Part shown: positions 55,751 to 64,000 of the stretch, in pieces
Layout: every line of letters begins with the position of its first letter
Position numbering within the stretch: position 1 is the stretch's first letter
Source: Limnoperna fortunei
Lineage: Eukaryota; Mollusca; Bivalvia; Mytilida; Modiolidae
Assembly (NCBI GenBank): GCA_944474755.1
Contig: OX104115.1
Location: 51,526,648-51,590,647, forward strand
DNA length: 64,000 nucleotides
Direction: 5' to 3'
Notes under the pieces: model-generated
What the model was told of the DNA's origin: nothing
Seen by the model: the letters and a program-made list of their open reading frames with translations, nothing else
Database searches by the model: none
Position numbers and translations under genes: made by a program

Positions 55751-57109
55751 ACATCATACCCTTCATGAACTATTTCTTAAATAAACAATCAAAGACTTTT
55801 TTGGATTACATCATACTAGTTAACTGAAATCATATTTAAAACATTTAATCACAAAATACCCTATTAGAACGAATAAACAACAATTTAAAAGGCGTCAACT
55901 ATTGTCAAATTAAACAGTATAACCAATTATAATAAACATGAAGAGAATACCAATGTTTAGGAAAAGTGAAATAATAATTACTTATATATAAAAATAAACA
56001 TTACTTTAAGACATTTAGTGTTTTAATTACTATGATGTATAAGTTTGCTGATTTTTCAATATTAGAACTGTCAAACAAATGGCTAGTAAGTAGCATTTAA
56101 ACATCTAATACAAAAACATCTTGAATGTAAGAGAAAGCAATGTCTGAGTATTTCAAAACTACATAAACAATTACATAACGTATATGTAATTCAAAGACCA
56201 AAAGACCATCAACTGTATGACCATTCTGTTAACCTTTCTTGATAAAAATGCAGAAAACATCCGCCGATTGTTTGTCTGAAATAAAAATAGAACATTATGA
56301 AGCAAATAAGAAGATACTAAAACGAAAAAAGTACCTATTCCAAGGACAAAATTACCTAACTCAGTTACAAATTATTCGTCACCATCTGTATGATAACAGG
56401 TGTCGTATGTGGTATTAGTTATTTTCAGTCGGTTTTAATTATAGGTTGTTGTTCTATTATTTTAGTAAATGGTTTTATAATTATTTGCTGTAGTTACGTA
56501 ATTATATGTTGTTGGTTAACCGGTTATATGCTGTGGCTTTTTCAATATGTGCTGGAAATTCCTACCAAAGTGCGTAACGTGTTTGGAGCGTGCCATGTCC
56601 TTTTGTAGATGTCCAAAAGCTTAGGATTTTTGTTTTTCTATCCAACCCATACCCCATACATTTCCAATATCACTCAAATCTTTCCTACTGGTCCATATGT
56701 CACGTTGATTTATTGTTTGTTAACTTGTTCTCTTCCTGAATACAGCTGAAATACTGCTCGATAAAGCAAACATTCATTCAATCAATCAAGTAATCATTTA
56801 TTTTTTTGATATAGTTTTACCATTATATGCTTTGGTATTGTAATTACCTGGTGCTAGTAAGAAAAATAGCAAAGTAAACGATCGAACAAGTTCCCACACA
56901 GTTTTCCTTCCGAAGGTAAAGGGTTTTCTCCGGGTACTCCTTATGAAAACTAGTCGCCGTGATATAGTTGGAAAATTGCTTTATTGTTTATTACCTTGCT
57001 GCAATTTGATAGTAGGCTTATTAAGTGATTTGGTATTTTATCTGACAACTTGAATAAGACATTCATTTATATTAAATGAATACTAATACATAATTTAGTA
57101 TCAGGCAGA
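55751..57109. other. Non-coding stretch with a SINE fragment
   Basis: 56893-56990 has the SINE core (CAGTTTTCCTTCCGAAGG, GGGTTTTCTCCGGGTACTCC, GCCGTGATATAG, AAAATTGCT) without a tRNA head. The plus ORF 56390-56608 is hydrophobic but made of GTT/ATT/TGT-rich sequence with no other support. Confidence 0.6.
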
Positions 57110-57141
57110 TCAGCGGATACTATAACAAGTATTGAACACAC

Positions 57142-57317
57142 CTATCCAATTTCCTTTCAAATTGTCTTTGGAATAACCAAAGTAAGGGTACTGTAGATTT
57201 TGCTCATACGGACATTGACCAGGTACAACATCATCAAACACAGCAATCCAGCCGATATCAGCTGAACAGCCAGCCCAGTTTGAATTGATGTAAAATCTTC
57301 TGTTAGCATTTTCAAAA
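57142..57317 (-). CDS. Uncharacterised, probably secreted protein: C-terminal Cys/Trp-rich exon
   Basis: The minus-strand acceptor TTTGATTTCTTGTAG precedes a 176-nt exon (phase 2 in, phase 1 out) with a weaker donor ATAG|GTGTGT. The peptide contains FENANRRFYINSNWAGCSAD, IGWIAVFDD, PGQCPYEQ and YPYFGYSKDNLKGNW. The pattern RRFYIN-NWAGC-GW-D-C-YE-YPYF-YS is one I associate with an uncharacterised family of extracellular proteins in molluscs and cnidarians. Two Cys probably pair. The function is unknown. The exon downstream of this one was not found, so the end of the protein is unresolved. Confidence 0.65.
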
Positions 57318-57966
57318 CTACAAGAAATCAAAATATATAATTTCATTTTGAAAAAAAAACGTGTTCTGCTAATTTGAATACCTATAATGGATACATCTTC
57401 GAGAATTTATGCAATGTTTCTTTCAACACAGGAAACGTCAAAGAAAATAATAAAACTACATTATATATACTTCGCTCGCTTTAATTTCAAATGTTTAACG
57501 AATGTCTTGAAAATGTGAGAATTTGTAGTAATTGCGACAAATTAAAATGTATGGTATCATTTAGGTTCTATTTTTTCCGATTACATGGGGAAGTCCTTAA
57601 TAAGAAAATAACATGGTGTAAGTCGTTCTCACATTCAATGAAATGTTTTGCCTACAAAATGGTTTTGTGTGTTACATTAAATCAAATAATTTAATAATTT
57701 AATAATAGGAACAGGAAACATCATCACTGAGTAAAATGTAAATGCAGACATAAAATGCATCGAATAAAACTGCAACACGACGTATTATTACAATTTGCTA
57801 TGTGGGGTTCTCAAATGAAGCATATCACAACAGTTCGACATTGTAAATAGTAATAATAAAAAATATACAAGTATACAAATAAGGTATGTTGAACACAATT
57901 ATTACCATTTTAGAAGAATCGCAGTGATATATGTTTTGATGTGGTGATAGTTTGTATCTAATGATC

Positions 57967-58225
57967 GGGGGCCTCGGTTGCCGAGTGGTTAAGGTAGTTC
58001 GTTTACTATTGATCACATGGTCTGTCAACACGGAGATTACGGGTTCGATTCTCACTGCAGGCAGGGTGTAGTCGACTCCAATCTTAATTGACAAGGATTG
58101 CCAGTTTTCCTACCGCAGGTCGGGGGTTTTCCCCGGGTACTCCGACTTCCTACCCCAATAAAAACTGGACACCACGATATAGCTGAACAATTGCTGAAAG
58201 TGGTGTTAAACACCATTCAAAAAAG
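57967..58225 (+). repeat. tRNA-derived SINE (plus orientation), best preserved copy
   Basis: The tRNA-like head GGGCCTCGGTTGCCGAGTGG with TTAAGG contains an A-box-like segment. B box ACGGGTTCGATTCTCAC lies at about 58039. The body GACTCCAATCTTAATTGACA, CCAGTTTTCCTACCG, GGGGGTTTTCCCCGGGTACT and CCGACTTCCTACCCC contains what looks like the conserved 'Meta/MESC'-type core of mollusc and coral SINEs. The tail is GCTGAAAGTGGTGTTAAACA then CCATTCAAAAAAG. It sits in an intron of the minus-strand gene, antisense to it. The minus ORF 57825-58094 is derived from it. Confidence 0.9.
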
Positions 58226-58680
58226 CAATCTATCGATCGAACTTAAAAAATTTGAATGAATTAGGACGAATTGTCTGCAGTGTAGAAATACAGCATATTA
58301 TAAGCTTATATTTTGCAAAAAAATACAGACAAAATATAACAAAAATCTAATATTACTACAGATTACAGTACCCAAAAATGAGTTAGGTCTATGGGAGCGT
58401 TATGTGTTTGTTTTAATAAAACTATATGCTTCATATTTATTACCGATCTGAAATAAAAAGGGTATGTTTAATAATTATCACGCATGGTTTCCCCTTTCTG
58501 TAATATTGTTAAATATTCATTTGAGAATAGGAAAGTTAAAAATAATTATATACAGTTACCTTCATGATAGAAAGCTAAATATGGTTTTAACTCATTTTTC
58601 AAAAGTTATATAGTAATTTACCTACAGATTATGATGACATACGAGAAACTCTACAATGTTAACAGGCCTGTAAATAGTCA

Positions 58681-59180
58681 ATACAGTGAAACTTCTCAAA
58701 ACCACCCGCCACTGGGACAGAGATAAATGGCCGGTTTACAGAGGTGGTCGGTTTCTTGAAGTTTGGTGAAATCTACCGTGATTTTCAGTCCATAATTTAT
58801 TAGCTTGGACAAAGATCACATAAAATATCATAAATTACTCTAATAACATACAAATAAATGGGCATCAAAACAACGTACAGATTAGTGCTTGTTTGTGAAC
58901 ACAACACTTAACACTAATTAAGGCCTCTAAAGGTGAACTATTATGTAATGATTTCCTGTTTCTTCGGTGATTTATGACATGTAAGTTTTATAACTGGCCG
59001 GTAAAGTGGGGTGAAATTTACTTGGTTAATTAAAGCAAAACTTTAGAAAAGTGGCCGGTGTCCGGTTTGTAGAGGTGGTCGGTTTTGTGAAGATAATTTA
59101 CATTAACTTTAATGGGTAATGGCCGGGACTTTTTAAAACGGCCGATTTGAAGGGGAAACCGGTTTTCTATACGTTCACAG
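58681..59180. repeat. GGCCGG-rich repeat, probably a pogo/Tc1-type DNA element remnant
   Basis: It begins TACAGTGAAACTTCTCAAAA with ACCACCCGCCACT, typical of a TA-flanked TIR. It contains two related blocks, GGCCGGTTTACAGAGGTGGT with CGGTTTCTTGAAG (58729-58761) and GTCCGGTTTGTAGAGGTGGT with CGGTTTTGTGAAG (59059-59093), and a third GGCCGGGACTTTTTAAAACG near 59122. The right end was not pinned down. Confidence 0.55.
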
Positions 59181-59297
59181 AAAAGGTCTATTAATAATTC
59201 GTTTAAGCGCACTGACAACAAGGTATAAATGCAACGCTGGTAATTGAAGGGTACCAAGACATTTTTGTATGGAGTAGTGATATATATTTAAATATAC

Positions 59298-59436
59298 CTG
59301 GTGCTGAAACAAGTGATATGAAATAAAACAAAACCGATTTCATATACATTATCCCACATTGCGTTTACAGATTGATTGCATTTCTTGAAAACAGTCCTTG
59401 CGCTTTTATTGTGAAACCCGTCCAAGGTTTTACAAA
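59298..59436 (-). CDS. Uncharacterised, probably secreted protein: internal exon
   Basis: The minus-strand acceptor TTCATTCTCTTGTTAAAG opens a 139-nt exon (phase 1 in, phase 2 out) with donor ACCAG|GTATAT. The phases match both the upstream exon 60607-60708 and the downstream exon 57142-57317. The peptide includes CKTLDGFHNKSARTVFKKCN and AMWDNVYEIGFVLFHITCFS. The Cys, the Trp and the alternating hydrophobic strand are consistent with the family pattern, but this exon is less convincing by sequence than its two neighbours. A further symmetric exon may exist at about 58367-58447 (acceptor TTTTTATTTCAG, donor ACT|GTAATC), which is weak. Confidence 0.5.
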
Positions 59437-60606
59437 CTTTAACAAGAGAATGAATAATTGCGTAGGAATATATATCCACAACTGACATGTTAACAAATTA
59501 TCACTCCTGCGAACAAGGAAGCCACTTTTCACTGCCTTCGTGTTTACTAAAACACGATAAAACATGAGAATTATATTGATTTACTTTAATATAACACCGA
59601 ATATACAGAAACTATACTACAATTCTATAATATATATACAATTGAAAATGACTTGTTCTATACACAGCAATTTTATTGTTACCCTTCTATGGAAAAGTAA
59701 TTCACTGGTCCTGTCAGTAAGTCTGTGTAAGTACTGCTTACAAGCTGGTTCCTATTAAACCAGTGTGTATTATTTCCTCCATAGGTGTTGTTGAAAATGA
59801 CGCTTACTACCGTTTTATTGTCTTTATACATCTCAAACTTTACCTTGAAAATAATATTTTAATGCATTCGAAAAATAAGTTTAAAAAAAACTATCAAAGT
59901 TTTGTCTTTTCTTATTTTATCTACAGTATATGCAATAAATATTACTTAATCAAAATAAGTTGATCAAATTGGTCGGCTGTTTATAATGTTTCCACTAAAA
60001 AGATGTACTATAATAATAAGTGTTGTATCTTAATTACTTAGTGCATGGTGCTTATTGATTAAAAGTTATTGAGAATGCAATGTGGATTGATCAATGGCTG
60101 CAATGTGATTTAACACAAGTTACATAGCTGAGCAGGAGTAAAAACCACAGGAAACTACTAATCATAAACATATAAACATGGCTATATATTTTATTTCGTA
60201 AATCTAATAAAAAGGCGAGGTGTAAACTCACATGTTGATGCAATTTCATATGTAACATTTAATTTGATTGACATTGTCAAATTTTCAAGGAGTAAACCCG
60301 ACGGATTAGCTACTTCAATATATTACATTTACACCTGCGCCAAAAGTATTTCCAGGAAAAAGGAACTGCTTTGATAAAATGAGTGTTAATCTTTGCAATT
60401 CAATTGTGTCTAAAATACAAAGTGACAGCCTAGATAAAACAGATGGTGAGAAGCAATAACAAGTGCAGTCGGTCCTTTGATATTTCACATTATCGTAATA
60501 TTTAGGAATTTTTTTAACCATACTTGTTTTATGTCCTGCGTTTCCCATTGGTCTATAATTGGATCTCTGTAATGTGTTGTACAAGAAAGATTATGAGTCA
60601 GCTTAC

Positions 60607-60708
60607 ATGCGTCTTCTGGAGTGGGCAATGACATGGATCCAGTAAATGCCGGGTACGTTTTCACTCCAATTCCAGCGATTGCCCTGAATACCAGTTTCCA
60701 TGTACTTT
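60607..60708 (-). CDS. Uncharacterised, probably secreted protein: upstream exon
   Basis: The minus-strand acceptor CGCTTTCATTCCAG and donor GCAT|GTAAGC bound 102 nt (phase 1 in, phase 1 out). The peptide is STWKLVFRAIAGIGVKTYPA and then FTGSMSLPTPEDA. The start W-LVFRA-G-G is the typical opening of the same invertebrate family as exon 57142-57317, usually soon after a signal peptide. The signal-peptide exon was not found between here and the right edge, or lies outside the window. Confidence 0.6.
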
Positions 60709-62052
60709 CTGGAATGAAAGCGATCCGTATTGATTTTTTAAAAATTTATATCAACGCACATAAAAATACAGGTAATCTTTTTGCTTTCAGAGGGGGATAG
60801 TTAATTAAATGAATTGAATATGCATTTTTGTTACATTAATTTCGTGTCTAAAGATAAGATGGTAAGAAGACCTCTCAATGAACGGTCATCTACTTAACAT
60901 CGAAATGCGTATATGAAGGACATTCTTAAATACCCAGTAAAATATGATTGCAATGAAATTTCTATGATATATTTTCTTGTCATTTTTTAGGTTTTCAGTC
61001 CTAAAGTATTCAAGTAAAATATGTACATGTATGTGCATAATGCTGATAATGATGTAGAAAATTTACACCGGCTGAATACAAAGACATTTTATATTATAAG
61101 GTACATTGTTTGTTATGTTTTAATGCTCTATTCGCACGCTGCAAATATATAATTTGTATCAGAAATCATTTGGTAGCTCCGTTAAAATTGGAAAGTTAAA
61201 TATCGAAAAAGTGCTTAATGGATGATTTATTGTATGATAGTTATTTAAAAACGGCCTACAACTTAATATCATAAAAAGTGATTAAGAATTAAGAGTTAAC
61301 AGCAGCGTTCTAGATGTTACAGTAAAGCGCTATTAATTTGGTAAACACATTCTTTTGTAAACATCAAATAAATCCACAAGCAAGCTCCTATTTTTACATC
61401 TGTATGATTCTATGAAAAGGTGTTATATTACAATTTGAAAAAATCCTCAGTTTTTTTCATAATTTAATCAAACTTTCTTTGAGAATATAAAGACGTTACT
61501 TGAGCAAGAACATTGTAAAATGACCTAAAAATCTGTAATTTTATACCTAAAGCCGGAAACCATTCGTTCATATTCGTTGATAATGAAAGGTGAACGTTTC
61601 AGAGAACATTATGACCTTTGGCTTAATTAATTCATTTACAAATTTATGCTGTTTAAGCCGGAGTTACTTCAAAACATTAAAGCATTAACAAGCAATCCCA
61701 GCGTTACCTTAAACAATATTCTAAATATCAGGAAAAACTAAAAACACCATTAGTTAGAAAATCAAAAATTTCACAGTAGTACTTTGGTTTGAATTCAGCT
61801 TCAGGCAGGATGCAGTCGACTAACACCTTAATTCACAAGGACTACAAGTTAACTTTATATTTCTCCAACTCAAACCTCCCAATCCAATCAGCCATTAAAA
61901 GTTTGAACAAAAAAGAACAATAAAATGAAGATATAACATATTCGTTGGAAACAGGTGGGGTGTAGCCGGTAAAGGGGGCATGATCCCTTACACTCTATAG
62001 CATTACCTTAACAGCACACACATATAAAATCGTTTCATATCAATAATTCAGA
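60709..62052. other. Upstream flank or intron, SINE fragment
   Basis: About 61785-61890 resembles a decayed SINE body (GGCAGGATGCAGTCGACTAA, CACAAGGACTACAAGTTAAC, CCAACTCAAACCTCCCAATCC). No exon was found. Confidence 0.45.
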
Positions 62053-62672
62053 ACAAGAAAACTTTTGATGCAAAGCATCAGTTCGCCGCCGATTTATTCT
62101 GCATCATCTGCACGCGTTTGTCAAAGTGATTCTAAAAAGAAGGCATTTGAACTTTTTCCCCATAAGGTCCTATGTAAAGCTAAGCCCTGCAGGTGTGGCT
62201 AGTTTCAATTGGCAATTTCTAAATTTGCGCACGTAATCTTTTGTCATATATTAATTCATAAATATGCTTGAATGAGAAACTAATATTCACGTGGTTCAAT
62301 TAAATTATTGAAATAACATCTTACAAATTTCGGCATACTCCGGAATTGTCTACACAAAATAGCCTTTTATTCTGGTTTCCGATTTTTCAAAGCTACGCTC
62401 GTCGATAGAGCTATCAACGAAAGACTAAGTACCAGGATAAATATGGTCTCCCTCTATTATTAACTTCCGTAATTAGAATACTTACAAAATTTATTATTAC
62501 ATGAAACTTTGATATCACCCAAGCATTTTTGCAGTCGAACCTGATACATTATCTTCATTTTTCACTCAAGTTAAATAATTAACATACTTGTAGCAAAATT
62601 CTGTTCATTTATGTATGGTAACTAAGTGTACTTCAAAATATTTTCTCCTTTATCCATCGTTAGCAACGAAAG
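62053..62672 (+). repeat. Long dispersed repeat, copy B (see 32656-33748)
   Basis: Same orientation and block order as copy A and about 85-90% alike by eye, but lacking its internal ~470 bp; the join is GTCAAAGTGATT then CTAAAAAGAAGGCATTT. Copy A reads TTTCTAAACAGAAGGC just before its matching block, so the length difference falls at a short ATT/TCTAAA microhomology. Confidence 0.85.
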
Positions 62673-64000
62673 GATAGGCAGCTGGCAGGAGATCACCGAT
62701 TGGACCTATCACCGGATAGGCCACTTATCCACGCACAGGCCGTTTATTTATAATTAATTTTAATATGCAGATCAATAATAAAAACCAATTATAAAGTAAA
62801 CAAAATATATAATTAAATTTATATTTTATTAAAAGTATGTATATGTTTGTAATAAATTAGGGATCAGTGTTTATATCAACAAATTAAAATTACTATTACA
62901 AGTAATGGAAGATCTTCCGATCCTATAAGGTTTCTAAGTTATTCCTCTTTGATAGTTGGATGGTATTTTGAAAATGTTGAAAATTGGGGTATAGTGTATG
63001 ACACAATTATTATCAGGCGAAAATTGTTTATATTGAATAATATTTAATGTAGTAACGTGTTTTTGGGAGAAGAGAAAAAATTGTAATCGTTAACATATTT
63101 TAGGGTCAGAATATACCTGGGTCCAGTTCTTTCAAATGAAATTGCTGACACATTTTAAGTTTTAATTTGCATAATTTATATAACTTCTCAGCGCGTTCAG
63201 CAGGACAGATAGAGGATGTGATCTTAGGGTAGCAATGATTCGTTGAGTGGTTCAGGGAACAGTCCTAGTAGAGGACTGGTTCAGAAGCCTCCTTAAGCTC
63301 CTGAAATCTAAGCTATTATTATTTATGGAGAAGTCGTACCAGGAGACTTCGTACCACATATATACAACAAACAACCAAAGGTTACATAGCAGAGAAAAAC
63401 AACAATTGATTTATACAGTAAAAATACCTACAAACTAATTCAGTCTTTTATTCTAGTCAATCAGTTGGATTCCATGCATTGACTTAAAAGGAACTGACCG
63501 TACAAATGCGACTAGATATTCTCAATTTATAAACTCTTCTCCATGGTAATTGTTAATATGGAGTGAGAGAATGCAATTTTAAGCAGGCTCGTGAAGCTCC
63601 AAAGTAAAACAATTATGTGTTATGACCGAAAAAAAAGGCGCGCAATTTGATACTGAAACATAATTCCTGAAAACTGTTTGTATGGACTGGATTGCGTGCA
63701 TCAAAAGTTGAGATTAACGTTTTGATAAATAATATTCAAGCAGTTTTCGAGGCCTTTGAATTTTGACTGACAAATATCCTATTTGAATACAAATTAACTA
63801 GTATTTAGAGCGTAATCCTCTATGAGTGTTTGTTCTTGGACACATTTGGTGGGATGTGACAATTAAGCGGCACAGCAGGTGATACTACGGTAAATCATAT
63901 TCAGAAATAAATCCATGTGGCACTGCCGGAAGGTCACGTTTTTGTTTGGCTTTCTCTTGTTCACTAGTTAAGAGGGGGATAGAGGGGGGTCCATTAACAG
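62673..64000. other. Right edge, nothing recognised
   Basis: AT-rich flank with a few GC-richer patches (62690-62750, 63180-63300). The plus ORF 63247-63438 has no motif or splice support. Confidence 0.45.

Noticed and set aside
56390..56608. Hydrophobic 72-codon ORF as a membrane peptide
   Set aside because: Hydrophobicity comes from repeated GTT/ATT/TGT codons in T-rich sequence; no conserved pattern.
57967..58040. A tRNA gene (GCCGAGTGGTTAAGG head and B box)
   Set aside because: The cloverleaf is not complete and the segment continues into the SINE body; four related copies exist in the window.

Overview
This is eukaryotic genomic DNA, AT-rich (about one third G+C by eye), with short exons separated by long introns and many dispersed repeats. 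It is most likely from a bivalve mollusc, probably a mussel (Mytilidae). The reasons are tRNA-derived SINEs whose core resembles published mollusc SINEs, arrays of 146-171 bp units ending in a microsatellite and a hairpin (as in bivalve 'pearl'-like elements), HSPA12-type Hsp70 remnants (a family expanded in bivalves), and a dispersed repeat that I associate with mussel sequences. The species assignment is inference.

Region 1-22.9 kb (minus strand): one multi-exon gene for a long, low-complexity protein with an N-terminal CAP-Gly microtubule-binding domain. Eight coding exons join with matching phases and GT/AG sites: 20760-22848, 17482-17613, 15165-15273, 12626-12719, 8005-8953, 3375-3457, 2678-2783 and 1985-2098. 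A ninth, an 18-nt microexon at 10995-11012, is possible. The gene runs off the left edge and its start codon is not located. Exon 8005-8953 carries several basic Pro-rich modules (SRLADYIKQPLP, VKSKLQTYLSAPLP, VKSKLNIAAPPP), and the CAP-Gly exon carries repeated LNxTF motifs. The introns hold a 171-bp array (1-1293), a 46-bp minisatellite (4060-4548), a 146-bp array (9690-10871), SINEs and an inverted-repeat element.

Region 23-46 kb: no confident coding sequence. It holds inverted-repeat DNA elements (23621-24137, 24484-24643, 27654-27875, 35203-35360, 41488-42748 with a second element nested inside, 43829-43971), degenerate tandem arrays, a SINE at 39226-39492, and a possible untranslated first exon of the CAP-Gly gene near 38.3-38.4 kb.

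Region 46-49 kb (minus strand): three colinear pieces of an HSPA12-like Hsp70 gene, broken by stops and frameshifts, so a pseudogene.

Region 53.4-55.2 kb (plus strand): a decayed jockey/CR1-type non-LTR retrotransposon reverse transcriptase.

Region 57-61 kb (minus strand): at least three phase-compatible exons of an uncharacterised protein with a Cys/Trp-rich C-terminal segment, of a type I associate with secreted proteins of marine invertebrates. A SINE lies inside its intron.

No prokaryotic features, CRISPR arrays, rRNA genes or functional tRNA genes were seen.
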